A stretch of 64,000 nucleotides of DNA from Alphaproteobacteria bacterium (lineage in GTDB: Bacteria > Pseudomonadota > Alphaproteobacteria > RF32 > CAG-239). A program made the translations under genes and the position numbers. The notes beneath the pieces were generated by a model that saw nothing but the letters and a program-made list of their open reading frames with translations, did not search any database and was not told the DNA's origin. This document shows positions 45,116 to 55,130 of the stretch, in pieces (the first letter of the stretch is position 1; every line of letters starts with the position of its first letter). The DNA lies in contig SUUX01000007.1 of NCBI GenBank assembly GCA_015062305.1, positions 1-64,000 of the forward strand. Direction: 5' to 3'.

Positions 45116-45586
45116 ATGGCTGGAAGTATAAATAAGGTTATTTTGGTTGGAAATTTGGGTGCAGAACCAAGAGTTAGCAATACTCCAAATGGGGCTAAGA
45201 TTGTTAATTTGAGCGTGGCAACAACAGATTCTTGGAAAGATAAATTATCCGGTGAGCGTAAAGACAGAACGGAATGGCATCGTGTGGTGATTTTTAATCC
45301 ACAGTTGGCTGACGTGGCTGAACGTTATTTGAGAAAAGGGTCTAAAGTTTATTTGGAAGGCCAGTTGCAAACACGCAAGTGGGAAGACAATAACGGACAA
45401 GAGCGTTATTCTACAGAAGTTGTGTTGCAAAACTTTAGCGGTAATTTGGTGTTGCTTGATGCTAAAGGTGATGGTGTGCCGGCTGGCGGAAATGATGTTT
45501 TTTCTCCGGCAAGTGGTAATGCTGGTTGGGATTCTGCAGCTCCGGCGGCAGCTTCTGCAGATTTGGATGATGATATTCCATTCTAA
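45116..45586 (+). CDS. ssb: single-stranded DNA-binding protein
   Basis: A 156-residue tetrameric SSB. The OB fold covers residues 1-110 ([59 protein letters not shown] in pieces), followed by a short Gly/Ala linker and the acidic interaction tip DDDIPF. It binds single-stranded DNA at replication and repair sites. Monocistronic. Confidence 0.97.
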   Translation: MAGSINKVILVGNLGAEPRVSNTPNGAKIVNLSVATTDSWKDKLSGERKDRTEWHRVVIFNPQLADVAERYLRKGSKVYLEGQLQTRKWEDNNGQERYSTEVVLQNFSGNLVLLDAKGDGVPAGGNDVFSPASGNAGWDSAAPAAASADLDDDIPF

Positions 45587-45602
45587 TTGATAAATTTTTT
45601 AC

Positions 45603-45638
45603 AAAAAAACGCCTTTGCTAAAACAAAGGCGTTTTTTT
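45603..45638 (+). terminator. ssb terminator
   Basis: AAAAACGCCTTTG-CTAAAA-CAAAGGCGTTTTTTT. Confidence 0.92.
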
Positions 45639-45828
45639 AGCTTTAGAAATAAATGTTGTTAACTTTTGAAATGTTATGTAATGGCAAAATCGATTTTAAG
45701 GCCGTTTTTTTGCCCATAGAGAGAAAAGTGATGTTTTTTATCTGGGTATAAGTTGATAAAAAAACTGACATCATTTTTGTTTTTTGATATGTTTTAGGGA
45801 GTTTGAATAATATAAAAAGGTAAAAAAA

Positions 45829-48648
45829 GTGTCTGAAGAATTGAATCAAGTTGTTGAAAATAAAAATAAAGATATTTCTCCGGTGGAAATTTCTGATGAG
45901 ATGCGTCGCTCTTATTTGGATTATGCAATGAGTGTGATTGTTTCTCGTGCATTGCCAGATGTACGAGATGGTTTGAAGCCTGTTCATCGCCGTATTATTT
46001 ATTCGGCTTATGAAAATGGATATGACTATAATCGCCCGTTCCGCAAATCGGCTCGTATTGTCGGTGATGTTTTGGGTAAATATCACCCACATGGGGATTC
46101 GTCTGTATATGAAGCAATGGTGCGTATGGCTCAGCCATTTGCAATGCGTGTACCTTTGATTGATGGACAAGGTAACTTTGGTTCTATGGATGGAGATAGC
46201 GCTGCTGCAATGCGTTATACAGAGGCAAGATTGGCCAAAGTTGCACATGCTTTGATTGATGATATAGATAAAGATACCGTTGACTTTATGCCAAACTACG
46301 ATGAGAGTTTGCAAGAGCCTTCTGTTTTGCCGGCAAGCTATCCGAACTTGTTGGTGAATGGTGCAAACGGTATTGCAGTTGGTATGGCAACGAATATTCC
46401 TCCACATAATTTGGGTGAGGTGATAGATGCTTGTTGCGCATATATTGATGATCCTGAAATATCTTTGGATGATATGATACGAATTGTTCCAGGGCCAGAT
46501 TTTCCGACAGGTGGTTTGATTTTGGGATATTCCGGTGCAAAATCTGCTTATTTGACAGGACGTGGTTCTGTTATGATGCGTGCAAAATGCACTATTGAAG
46601 AATTGCACAAAGACAGAGAGGCTATTATTGTTCACGAGATTCCGTATCAAGTGAATAAAGCTGCTATGATAACCCGTATTGCTGAGTTGGTTAAAGAAAA
46701 GAAACTGGAAGGTATTGGTGAGATTCGAGATGAGTCTGATCGTCATGGTGTGAGAGTGGTTATTGAAATCAAACGTGATTTTCAGGCAGATGTTGTGTTG
46801 AACCAACTTTATAAATACACACCGCTACAAACCAGTTTTGGTATGAATATGTTGGCTATTCACAATGGTCGTCCAATGATGATGAATCTGAAGGATATTA
46901 TTTCTGCCTTTATTGAATTTCGTGAAGAAGTTATTCGCCGTCGTACCATTTATGAGCTGAACAAAGCTCGTGACAGGGCTCATGTGTTGGTTGGTTTGGC
47001 AATTGCGGTTGAAAATATTGATCCGGTAATTGATTTGATTAGAACATCACCAAACCCACAAGAGGCTAAAGAGGCGTTGTTGGCAAAAGCATGGCCGGCC
47101 GGAGATGTGGAGGCTTTGGTAAAGCTTATTGATGAGCCAGATAGAAAAGTTGAAAATGGTACTTATAGATTGTCTGAGGCCCAAGCAAAGGCAATTTTGG
47201 ATTTGAAACTGCAACGCTTGACAGGTTTGGAACGTGATAAAATACATGAGGAATTAGTTAGCCTTGGTGATGAGATTAAAGAATGCTTATCTATCTTGTC
47301 TAGCAGAGAAAAACTCTATGGAATTATGCGAGACGAATTGGTGGCAATTAAAGATGAATATGCAACACCTCGCCGTACAAAAATTGAAGATATAGAATAT
47401 GATACAGATATTGAATCTTTGATTCAGCGAGAAGAAATGGTTGTTACGGTTACTGAAGCCGGATATATCAAACGTGTGCCACTAAATGCTTATAAGGCAC
47501 AGAAACGTGGAGGAAAAGGTAAATCTGGTATGACTACGAAGGAAGAGGATTTTGTTACTCGTTTGTTTGTGGCTAGTACTCATACGCCAGTATTATTCTT
47601 CTCTTCTAAGGGACTGGTTTATAAGATGAAAGTTTATAAGCTGCCGTTAGGTTCTCCGACATCTAAAGGAAAGCCATTTATTAATTTGTTGCCGTTAGAT
47701 GCTGGTGAAACAATTACTACAATTATGAAGTTGCCAGAAAATGAGGCGGATTGCAAAGATATGTCTATTATGTTTGCAACAAGTCAAGGAAATGTTCGCC
47801 GAAATTCATTGATGGACTTTGTAAATGTACAGTCTAATGGTAAAATTGCCATGAAACTTGATGAGGGAGATAAGCTTATCAATGTTCGTATTTGTACGGA
47901 AGAAGATGATGTGCTGCTCGCTGCTCGTAGCGGAAAATGCATTAGATTCCCGGTTACGGATGTTCGCGTGTTTGTCGGAAGAAACTCTACAGGTGTCAGA
48001 GGTATTAAATTAGCAAATAAAGATGAAGTTATCTCTATGTCTATTTTGAACCATAGTGATGCTACATCTGAGGAGCGTGAGGAATATTTGAAGATATCTT
48101 CTGCAGTGAAGAGAATTCAAGCAGAAAGAGGAGCCGATAATGTTGTTTCTATAGAAGAAACAGGTATTGAAATGAATGTTCTTTCTGCTGAAAAATATGA
48201 AGCAATGCGTGAAAAAGAGCAGTTTATTCTTTCTGTAACAACTACCGGATATGGTAAACGCTCATCTTCTTATGAATATCGTGTAACAGGTCGTGGAGGT
48301 CAAGGTATTGCCAATATGGAAATGTCTGCTCGTAATAAGGAAATTGCAAGCTCATTCCCAATTGAAGATAATAACCAGATTATGATGGTTACTGATGGTG
48401 GTAAATTGATTAGAATGCCCGTGGCAGATATTAGAATTGCCGGTCGTAAAACACAAGGTGTGATACTCTTTAGATTGGCAGAGGATGAAAAAGTAGTTTC
48501 TGTAACATGGCTTGATGCTGATGACGATGATGAAGAAGAACTCGATGAGGAAACAGGTTCTGAAGTATTAGGAGATAATGTTCCTGATATGGAAGATGTT
48601 ATCAGTGATGAGGTTATGTCTCCAGAAATTGTTCCTTCGGATGATTAA
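45829..48648 (+). CDS. gyrA: DNA gyrase subunit A
   Basis: A 939-residue type II topoisomerase subunit that, with GyrB, introduces negative supercoils. Catalytic Tyr130 lies in [11 protein letters not shown]. The quinolone region [10 protein letters not shown] has Ser91 and Glu95, a wild-type-like pattern. The GyrA box reads QKRGGKGK, a slight variant. The C-terminal 40 residues are acidic ([13 protein letters not shown]). Start is GTG (45829) after AAAGGTAAA. A 387-residue frame on the opposite strand (45643-46806) is only a shadow. Confidence 0.97.
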   Translation: MSEELNQVVENKNKDISPVEISDEMRRSYLDYAMSVIVSRALPDVRDGLKPVHRRIIYSAYENGYDYNRPFRKSARIVGDVLGKYHPHGDSSVYEAMVRMAQPFAMRVPLIDGQGNFGSMDGDSAAAMRYTEARLAKVAHALIDDIDKDTVDFMPNYDESLQEPSVLPASYPNLLVNGANGIAVGMATNIPPHNLGEVIDACCAYIDDPEISLDDMIRIVPGPDFPTGGLILGYSGAKSAYLTGRGSVMMRAKCTIEELHKDREAIIVHEIPYQVNKAAMITRIAELVKEKKLEGIGEIRDESDRHGVRVVIEIKRDFQADVVLNQLYKYTPLQTSFGMNMLAIHNGRPMMMNLKDIISAFIEFREEVIRRRTIYELNKARDRAHVLVGLAIAVENIDPVIDLIRTSPNPQEAKEALLAKAWPAGDVEALVKLIDEPDRKVENGTYRLSEAQAKAILDLKLQRLTGLERDKIHEELVSLGDEIKECLSILSSREKLYGIMRDELVAIKDEYATPRRTKIEDIEYDTDIESLIQREEMVVTVTEAGYIKRVPLNAYKAQKRGGKGKSGMTTKEEDFVTRLFVASTHTPVLFFSSKGLVYKMKVYKLPLGSPTSKGKPFINLLPLDAGETITTIMKLPENEADCKDMSIMFATSQGNVRRNSLMDFVNVQSNGKIAMKLDEGDKLINVRICTEEDDVLLAARSGKCIRFPVTDVRVFVGRNSTGVRGIKLANKDEVISMSILNHSDATSEEREEYLKISSAVKRIQAERGADNVVSIEETGIEMNVLSAEKYEAMREKEQFILSVTTTGYGKRSSSYEYRVTGRGGQGIANMEMSARNKEIASSFPIEDNNQIMMVTDGGKLIRMPVADIRIAGRKTQGVILFRLAEDEKVVSVTWLDADDDDEEELDEETGSEVLGDNVPDMEDVISDEVMSPEIVPSDD

Positions 48649-48662
48649 TCTTTGATATGGAT

Positions 48663-48694
48663 AGAAAAGGGTGCTTTTGATAGCCCCCTTTCTT
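48663..48694 (+). terminator. probable gyrA terminator
   Basis: AGAAAAGGG-TGCTTTTGATAGC-CCCCTTTCT, an imperfect stem with a modest T-rich tail. Confidence 0.45.
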
Positions 48695-48786
48695 GTTGGT
48701 AAGTTTTTTTATGGTGTGCAAATTTAGAAGCATGAGTGTATTTTGAAGGTATTATAATATTATGAATACAATAATGAGAGGTGATG

Positions 48787-50367
48787 ATGCTATTTAAAAA
48801 TAGGATGAGTTCAGTACAATTTGTGTTGATGTGGGCGCTGGTGACAGTGGTTTATAATTATTTGTTTATTCTTAAGATGGTTGAAAGTACCAATTTGTGG
48901 GTTGGTTGTTTGACAATATTTGTTTTATTTTTGGGGTTTGTTGTGGCATATGCTATTTTGTTGCAGAAATATGTGGCAAAATATGTGATGGCATTTTTTA
49001 TTGTTGGAAACACGGCTGCAGTGTATTTTATGCATACATATAACATTGCCATAGATAAAATAATGATGATAAATGTTTTTCAGACAGATACGGCAGAAGC
49101 AGGGGCATTGTTGAGTATAAATATGCTTGTTTTTGTGTTTGTTGCAGCGGTTTTATTGATATGTTTGGTTAGAATCAGAATTGATTATGCAACATGGCAA
49201 AAAGATTTGCTATCTAGAGTCAAGTTGATTGTGTTGTCGGTAGTTTTGTTGGCATTGATACTTTTGCCGGTAGCCGGAAAATTGGATACCTTTGTGCAAG
49301 AGAGAAAACATTTGTTGTATATGTTGGTGCCAAGTAATTATATCGGTTCTACAATTGGGGCTATAAAGGTTGTGAAAAAACATGGAAATCTTAAACCTTT
49401 GGATAAAAAAGCAGAGCTAAACCGATATTGGAAACAAAATGGTCGCAAAAATTTGTTTGTTGTTGTGGTAGGAGAGAGTGTTAGAGCTGATAGTTATGCT
49501 TTGAATGGCTATGAAAGAGATACTAATAAATATTTGCAAGAATTTGCTAAAGATATGATGGTTTTTAAACACGCGAAAGCTTGTGGTACATCAACCGCTA
49601 TTTCGGTGCCTTGTATGTTTTCGCCGTATGGGCAAAAAGATTTTGTTCCAGGATCTGCCTCTTATGTAGAAAATGTGTTAGATGTATTTAACTATAATGG
49701 ATATAAAGCAATATGGAGAGAGAATAACTCTAGTTGCAAGGGTAATTGTAGCCGAATAATAACGGAAATATTTTGCCAAGATAATTCTTGTATGGATGGG
49801 TTAATGCAAAACGACTTGAAGGAAAAGTTGGAAGAAATCAATGATAATGCTATTGTCGTTTTGCATCAGTATGGTAGTCATGGTCCTGATTATTTCAAGC
49901 GTTATCCGAAAGAGTTTGAAATATATAAACCAGTGTGTCAAAAGGAAATTCTAAAAGATTGTAGTTATGATGAAATTAGAAATGCTTATGATAACAGTGT
50001 GGTTTATAACAGCTATTTGGCAGCAGAAATGCTAAAAGATTTGCAAGAACTTGATGATAAATATAATGTAGTGGTATTTTATACATCTGATCATGGTGAA
50101 TCTTTGGGAGAGAATGGCGTCTATTTGCATGCGGCGGTTTATAAATATGCTCCGCATTATCAGACAGAAGTTCCGTTTTGGATTTGGATGCCTCAGAAAA
50201 CAAAACAAAATATGAATTATGATGAAATTTGTTTGAGCAAACAAAGTGAGAGACAAATATCCCATGATAATTTGTTTCACTCTTTGTTGGGGGTTTCAGG
50301 GCTAAAGATTGATGCTTATGATGAAAATTTGGATGTTTTTGCGCCGTGTCGTAATAATAATTTGTAA
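48787..50367 (+). CDS. eptA: lipid A phosphoethanolamine transferase (EptA/MCR family)
   Basis: A 526-residue inner-membrane enzyme with five N-terminal helices and a periplasmic alkaline-phosphatase-fold domain. The metal site VVVVGESVRADSYALNGY (Glu near 230), the nucleophile Thr near residue 270 in CGTSTAISVPCMF, and YTSDHGESLGENG near the C-terminus are intact. It would add phosphoethanolamine to lipid A, lowering affinity for cationic antimicrobial peptides. Start chosen at ATG 48787, downstream of GAGAGG; GTG 48781 and ATG 48784 are alternatives. It is 11 bases upstream of a MIF-like gene and likely co-transcribed. Confidence 0.88.
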   Translation: MLFKNRMSSVQFVLMWALVTVVYNYLFILKMVESTNLWVGCLTIFVLFLGFVVAYAILLQKYVAKYVMAFFIVGNTAAVYFMHTYNIAIDKIMMINVFQTDTAEAGALLSINMLVFVFVAAVLLICLVRIRIDYATWQKDLLSRVKLIVLSVVLLALILLPVAGKLDTFVQERKHLLYMLVPSNYIGSTIGAIKVVKKHGNLKPLDKKAELNRYWKQNGRKNLFVVVVGESVRADSYALNGYERDTNKYLQEFAKDMMVFKHAKACGTSTAISVPCMFSPYGQKDFVPGSASYVENVLDVFNYNGYKAIWRENNSSCKGNCSRIITEIFCQDNSCMDGLMQNDLKEKLEEINDNAIVVLHQYGSHGPDYFKRYPKEFEIYKPVCQKEILKDCSYDEIRNAYDNSVVYNSYLAAEMLKDLQELDDKYNVVVFYTSDHGESLGENGVYLHAAVYKYAPHYQTEVPFWIWMPQKTKQNMNYDEICLSKQSERQISHDNLFHSLLGVSGLKIDAYDENLDVFAPCRNNNL

Positions 50368-50378
50368 AGGAGAAAAAA

Positions 50379-50711
50379 ATGCCGTTTTTGACTATATATA
50401 CGAATAGTGATGTGATTGATGCCAATATAACAGTTGAGGCAGCTAATTTGGTTGCAAAACAGTTGTCTAAACCTATTAGATATGTGGTGGTTAATATTAT
50501 CAATAATAAAAACATGATTTTTGATGGTGGTGACAAAAAAGGTGCTTTGATAGAAATGAAGTCAATAGGTTTTGCTAATAAGCGAGAGCTGGCAGAGTTA
50601 TTGACTGATTTTATTGAAGATAAGTTACAGGTAGAGCGAGGTTTGATTAATATTGAATTTGTTGATATGCCGTCTGCCACAGTTTCTATTGGTGGTTCGT
50701 TGTTGGGGTGA
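50379..50711 (+). CDS. MIF/phenylpyruvate tautomerase-family protein
   Basis: A 110-residue protein of the macrophage migration inhibitory factor fold. Pro2 (catalytic base after Met removal), KPIRYVVVNI with the family Lys near residue 33, GALIEMKSIGF with Ile at the substrate wall, and VERGLINIEFVDMP match the family order, although the aromatic wall residue near 95 is Glu-Phe rather than Tyr. No signal peptide is present. Encoded 11 bases after eptA with AAAGGAGAAAA as ribosome binding site. In host-associated organisms such proteins can modulate immune cells. Confidence 0.85.
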   Translation: MPFLTIYTNSDVIDANITVEAANLVAKQLSKPIRYVVVNIINNKNMIFDGGDKKGALIEMKSIGFANKRELAELLTDFIEDKLQVERGLINIEFVDMPSATVSIGGSLLG

Positions 50712-50728
50712 ATATAAAATTTGAGTAA

Positions 50729-50757
50729 GAAATGGGCTAATTAGCCCATTTTTTTGT
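50729..50757 (+). terminator. terminator after the MIF-like gene
   Basis: AAATGGGCTAATTAGCCCATTTTTTT, a perfect stem with T run closing the eptA-MIF unit. Confidence 0.9.
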
Positions 50758-50819
50758 TTGTTAGTGATATTTAATTTGAGCAGATACACAATATATAATG
50801 CATATAAAGAGAGGTGTAA

Positions 50820-52574
50820 ATGCTCAGATTTTTTGCGTTGGTTTTGGGACTATTTGTTTTTGAGGCTGGAGCTACAGAATATGAGGTTGTGGCAACAGAT
50901 ACTGTGGCAGATGGAGTGATAGGATTTGCTGATAGGCAAATTGTACATGGAACCGTGAATGATTTTACGATTATAGGGGTTCAAGATGTGTATGATTACG
51001 GAAATGTACATAATAATATCATATATGGCTCTCAAAATATTTATGAGGGAGGGGCTGCGAATAATAGTATAGTTAGAGGTGGAAAGCAGGTATTAGAAGG
51101 CGGTGTAGCAAATAATACAATACTAGAGTATGGAAATTTATATTTTAATAAAGGAACAGCTAATAATGTGACCATAAAAAGAGGTAAGATGACATTGTTA
51201 CCTTCGGCTCAAGTTAACGGTTTGGTCGCTACAGGTGGTATTGCAGAAGTGTATGAAGGCGGAATTATGAAGGGCAATATAAACTTGGATAACGCAAAGT
51301 TAAATGTTATAGGAAATAATGAGTTTGATAATTTAAATTTGAATAATTCGGTTGTTGCTTTGATGTCTGAAAATTCTGAATCAATTAGCGTTACTATAAA
51401 TAATTTACAGGGTAATGGGCGTTTTGATATTAGAACAAATTTGGGGGCAAATAAAAAAGATTTGATAAATATTGCAAATGGCAGTGGTGATTTTGGATTG
51501 TCAGTGGTGGATAAAAGCAGTAGTAAAGAATTTCCGGAACAGATTGATTTGTTGCCTAATAATGCTCAAAATCAAGAAAATTTTTATTTAGTTGGTGGTG
51601 CTGTAGATGTTGGTGCAAGGCGCTATGTGTTGAAAGAAGATGATACTCGGTGGTATTTGCAACGAACATTAGGGTATTCGGATACGGCGCTTATTGCAAA
51701 AGATATATATGCAACTCTTGGTACATTGTTTTATGGTCATTTGCAAAATATATATGCCAGAATGGGAGAATTTAGAAGCACACCACAAAGTGGGTTTTGG
51801 GTTAGGAGTATCGGACAAAATCTTCGATTTAGACTTGGTGAAAAAACAAAAACAAATATTGATGTATATGGAGCGCAATTGGGCGCAGATTATTTGTTAA
51901 ATGGAAATTGGTTTGAATATTCTAAATTTGGAGTGAGTTTGGGGTATACAAATTCTGATTATGATTTTGAATTTGATGGAATGGGGGCAGGTGATACGTA
52001 TTCGATTGCTCTATATAGCTCGTTATATAATAAAACAGGTTTGTTTGTGGATATGTCTGCAGCATATTATTGGCATAAGCAAAAGGTTAGAAGTCATATT
52101 CCGTCTGGGATGGCTGTTTACTCTAACTATGATCTTAATGCGTATAGTTTGTCTGCTGAATTGGGGTATAGGTTTGTGTTTGGGAAAGGGTATTTTATTG
52201 AACCTCAGACGCAGATATACTTTATGGATGTGGATGATATCCGTTATACAACAACTCTTGCTACGCAGATAAATGGCAAAAATCAAAATTCATTGTTGAC
52301 AAGATTGGGAATTACATTGGGAAAAATGTGGCAAAATGCAGAGGTTTATGTTTCTGGTGATTTGATTAAAGAGTTTGATGGAAAAAGTAAAATAACAGTT
52401 GCTGATTGGACTTTTGATGAAAAAATCGATGGAACTTTTGTTAGGTTTGGGGTCGGTGCAAATATGAATATAAATGAAAAAATGTCTTTGTATGCAAATG
52501 CAAGTACAATGTTGGGAGATAATGAGGTGCGTATTCCTATTGAAGGAAGTTTTGGACTGAAATGGAGTTTTTGA
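50820..52574 (+). CDS. type Va autotransporter adhesin
   Basis: A 584-residue outer-membrane autotransporter with signal peptide ending AGAT. The passenger (about 25-275) has AIDA-type right-handed beta-helix repeats: VYDYGNVHNNIIYGSQN, IYEGGAANNSIVRGG, VLEGGVANNTILEYG, YFNKGTANNVTI. A linker near 305 (YARMGEFRSTPQSGFWVRSIG) begins the pertactin-like beta-barrel, which ends with the required terminal Phe (GLKWSF). The passenger is short, like small adhesins. It begins 5 bases after AGAGAGG. Confidence 0.88.
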   Translation: MLRFFALVLGLFVFEAGATEYEVVATDTVADGVIGFADRQIVHGTVNDFTIIGVQDVYDYGNVHNNIIYGSQNIYEGGAANNSIVRGGKQVLEGGVANNTILEYGNLYFNKGTANNVTIKRGKMTLLPSAQVNGLVATGGIAEVYEGGIMKGNINLDNAKLNVIGNNEFDNLNLNNSVVALMSENSESISVTINNLQGNGRFDIRTNLGANKKDLINIANGSGDFGLSVVDKSSSKEFPEQIDLLPNNAQNQENFYLVGGAVDVGARRYVLKEDDTRWYLQRTLGYSDTALIAKDIYATLGTLFYGHLQNIYARMGEFRSTPQSGFWVRSIGQNLRFRLGEKTKTNIDVYGAQLGADYLLNGNWFEYSKFGVSLGYTNSDYDFEFDGMGAGDTYSIALYSSLYNKTGLFVDMSAAYYWHKQKVRSHIPSGMAVYSNYDLNAYSLSAELGYRFVFGKGYFIEPQTQIYFMDVDDIRYTTTLATQINGKNQNSLLTRLGITLGKMWQNAEVYVSGDLIKEFDGKSKITVADWTFDEKIDGTFVRFGVGANMNINEKMSLYANASTMLGDNEVRIPIEGSFGLKWSF

Positions 52575-52649
52575 GCAAGGTTTACATAACTTGACATGAA
52601 TAATAAATGGTAATATAAGAGGGAACAGTAAGTTATTATTTAAAAATTA

Positions 52650-53243
52650 GTGGGTATGAATATTAATTTTAGAGCGGAAAAACTTTCTGCAGAGCAATTG
52701 GCGAGCGTTTTTGCATCGAAGACTATAAAATCTTCTTGGGTTGCAGAGTTGTTTGCAAAGGAAAATGTTGGTAGGCCATGCCTTTATCGGTTGTATGCTA
52801 AACCAGGTTTTTTTGAAGTGTTGCGCAAGAATAATTGTGAAAACTTGCATACTTCTATATCTTTTGTTGCAACAAACGAAGAGGGGGTTACGGTAATTTG
52901 GTCTCCGCTGCTTAATGCATATTATGTTTTTAGTATCAATCCATTTGCAGATCATAAGCTGTATAGAGTGCGTGGCGGATTTATGCCGGAGGTTAAGTGC
53001 TTGCTGTCAGAAGAAAGCTACAAGATTGGTGATCTGATTGTGAACCAACATCGTACGGCTGTGGTGCAGTATAATCGGCTTTACCGAATTTTTTTGGCCA
53101 GTTCAAATAAGCTGGAGGCGAGGTTTGATATGGCAGAGATTTCTGTTTTTAGCAAAGACGGAAAGGCCGTTAATAAAAATGAGGTAGAGATGCATGGAGC
53201 GATGTGGTATAAAACACATTTGGTGGAACGAAGAAAAATCTAA
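52650..53243 (+). CDS. hypothetical protein
   Basis: A 197-residue soluble protein, no signal peptide, no recognised domain. Predicted mixed alpha/beta with a segment AVVQYNRLYRIFLASSNKLE and KTHLVERRKI at the end. Start is GTG 52650 or ATG 52656; neither has a strong ribosome binding site. A strong terminator follows. It lies between an autotransporter gene and an AAA/DUF4143 ATPase in a stretch of accessory genes. Confidence 0.55.
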   Translation: MGMNINFRAEKLSAEQLASVFASKTIKSSWVAELFAKENVGRPCLYRLYAKPGFFEVLRKNNCENLHTSISFVATNEEGVTVIWSPLLNAYYVFSINPFADHKLYRVRGGFMPEVKCLLSEESYKIGDLIVNQHRTAVVQYNRLYRIFLASSNKLEARFDMAEISVFSKDGKAVNKNEVEMHGAMWYKTHLVERRKI

Positions 53244-53253
53244 AATCAGATGA

Positions 53254-53283
53254 GAGAAGGGAGATTTATTCTCCCTTTTTTTA
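53254..53283 (+). terminator. terminator after the 197-residue gene
   Basis: AAGGGAG-ATTTATT-CTCCCTTTTTTT. Confidence 0.88.
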
Positions 53284-53375
53284 TGCTGATTTAAGACAAA
53301 TCCGTTTACGTATGTGGAAAAATGCGGAATACTTTGATTGTTAATTCTATTTTACGAAAAACGATAGTGTTGAGA

Positions 53376-53429
53376 TTTTGTTAAATATATTTTACAAAAT
53401 ACTTGATTTTTTATTTTTTGTTAAATATA
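53376..53429 (+). repeat. direct repeats in the AT-rich leader of the AAA ATPase gene
   Basis: TTTTGTTAAATATA occurs at 53376-53389 and 53416-53429, 40 bases apart, with TATTTTAC also duplicated nearby. They lie in the 215-base gap before the ATPase gene and may be regulator-binding sites. Confidence 0.5.
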
Positions 53430-53458
53430 ATTAACATATAGCTTAAGGAGAATAAACA

Positions 53459-54775
53459 ATGCAAAGTGCATCTGAAAGAATAGTCGGTAGACCACAATAT
53501 ATAGAGCAACTGAAAAAGTGGCAAGGGCAAAGTGATTTAATAAAAATAATCACGGGGGTAAGACGTTGTGGTAAATCCAAATTGTTTTATCTTTATCAAT
53601 TTGATTTAATCGCTAATAAACAAGCCGATGATAGTCAGATTATAAATATAAATCTGGAAGATTTGGTACAAACTAACAAAATCGGTCTTTCTTATGATAC
53701 AGAAAACTTTTTAGTCGGTTATAATAAGTTATTGGACTATGTTTTATCAATTCTCAAACCCCAAAAGATGAATTATGTCTTTATTGATGAAATACAGTTA
53801 TTGAGAGATTGGGATAAAGTCGCTAATGCGTTAAGATTACAAAGTAATGTTGATTTGTATTTGACAGGTTCAAATGCCTATATGTTTTCCAGTGATTTGG
53901 CTAATTCATTAGGTGGCAGATATATTGAAATCAAAATGCAACCATTTTCTTTTAAGGAGTATTTTTCTGCATATTCAATGTTTACACAGTTTTATAGTAA
54001 AACAAAAAAAGATATGAATGATTTGCATAATCCTATGGCGGTTTATTCTCACTATATAACAGAAAGCGGTTTTCCTCAGACTTTAAACTTGGTTTATGAT
54101 AAACAACTCATAAGCGATTATTTACTAGATACTGTTTATTTGAATACAATTCAAAAAGATATAGTTAAACGTTTTAATATCGCAGACACTAATAAGCTTG
54201 ATGCCGTGGTAAAATATATGTTTGATAATATTGGTAATGAAACATCAATCCGCAATATAGAAAAAGGCTTAAATGCTGGCGGACATAAAATATCAGTGCC
54301 AACTATAGATACAATGGTGCAAGGGTTATTAGATAGCTTTTTGCTTTATAAATGCGACCGTTATGATATCAAAGGCAAACAATATCTTGATAGTAATGCT
54401 AAATATTATGTTGCGGATATAGGGCTACGTACGGCATTGTTGGGTATCAAAGATATGGATCAAGGACACATTTTAGAAAATGTGGTTTACTTAGAGCTGT
54501 TAAGACGTGGTTATCAAGTTTCGGTAGGTAAAATAGTCAAAGGTGGTAAAAATATTGAGGTTGATTTTGTTGCCAAAAAAAGTGGCGGAATAGTTGAATA
54601 TTATCAAGTTGCATTGAATGTGCTAGGAACAGATATATTAGAACGAGAGCTAGCACCACTTGAGGCTATAGAAGATAATTACCCTAAATTTTTACTGACA
54701 ATGGACTTTGGCTCTGGCGAAAACAACGGCATTAAACGTATGAATGTGCTTGAGTGGTTGTTGGATGTGGAGTAA
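53459..54775 (+). CDS. AAA+ ATPase with DUF4143 domain
   Basis: A 438-residue protein of a common but poorly understood prokaryotic family. Walker A is GVRRCGKSKL (residues 33-42), Walker B YVFIDEIQLL near 106, and a sensor-like LYLTGSNA near 139. The C-terminal half is a DUF4143 region with a restriction-like VEVDFVAKK motif. These proteins are often strain-variable and linked to mobile or host-interaction gene sets. A strong AAGGAG ribosome binding site precedes the ATG. Codon use appears more AT-rich than its neighbours, hinting at acquisition. Confidence 0.88.
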   Translation: MQSASERIVGRPQYIEQLKKWQGQSDLIKIITGVRRCGKSKLFYLYQFDLIANKQADDSQIININLEDLVQTNKIGLSYDTENFLVGYNKLLDYVLSILKPQKMNYVFIDEIQLLRDWDKVANALRLQSNVDLYLTGSNAYMFSSDLANSLGGRYIEIKMQPFSFKEYFSAYSMFTQFYSKTKKDMNDLHNPMAVYSHYITESGFPQTLNLVYDKQLISDYLLDTVYLNTIQKDIVKRFNIADTNKLDAVVKYMFDNIGNETSIRNIEKGLNAGGHKISVPTIDTMVQGLLDSFLLYKCDRYDIKGKQYLDSNAKYYVADIGLRTALLGIKDMDQGHILENVVYLELLRRGYQVSVGKIVKGGKNIEVDFVAKKSGGIVEYYQVALNVLGTDILERELAPLEAIEDNYPKFLLTMDFGSGENNGIKRMNVLEWLLDVE

Positions 54776-54863
54776 AGATTTTTGGGTGTTCCTAAAAATG
54801 CAAAAACTTAAGGCAAATTGAAAAAAGAAGACAACTGTAATTGTTGGTACTGTTCCTGTTTCA

Positions 54864-55088
54864 ATGACTACTTCACAAAAGATGAGTGGTAGTATATTGT
54901 TTATGAACAACGGGCAAAAGATTTTGACTACTTATGTCAATGTTCCTGTGGGAACGTTATTGGTTCAGAAACCAATATATGAGCCGAAGAGGATTAAAAA
55001 AAGTTATGTGCCCAAAGTAGTTGAATATGAACACTATTTGTGGGTAGACAAAACTGCGTATGAGCTTAAAAATTTTAAGCTTATCTAG
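54864..55088 (+). CDS. short hypothetical protein, possibly a gene remnant
   Basis: A 74-residue frame beginning MTTSQKMSGSILFMNNGQK and ending with a basic/aromatic segment. The open frame continues upstream to a TGA at 54819 with coding-like sequence (KKKTTVIVGTVPVS), but no start codon or ribosome binding site is evident for that extension. This suggests a truncated gene end. No family is recognised. It lies in the 355-base interval between the DUF4143 ATPase and glycerate kinase genes, which otherwise holds only a terminator. Confidence 0.4.
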   Translation: MTTSQKMSGSILFMNNGQKILTTYVNVPVGTLLVQKPIYEPKRIKKSYVPKVVEYEHYLWVDKTAYELKNFKLI

Positions 55089-55094
55089 AAATGT

Positions 55095-55129
55095 AAAAGG
55101 CCGGTAGTTATGAAACTGTCGGCTTTTTG
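55095..55129. terminator. bidirectional terminator
   Basis: AAAAGGCCGGTAGTT-ATGA-AACTGTCGGCTTTTT between the short hypothetical gene and the convergent glycerate kinase gene; a few G-T pairs. Confidence 0.75.
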
Positions 55130-55130
55130 C

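Noticed and set aside
46090..46130. GyrA Glu95 as quinolone-resistance mutation
   Set aside because: Glu at this position is a normal wild-type residue in many bacteria, and Ser91 is intact.
45643..46806. 387-residue frame opposite gyrA
   Set aside because: Its composition (His/Ile/Asn-rich) is that of an antisense shadow of a conserved gene; gyrA on the plus strand is certain.
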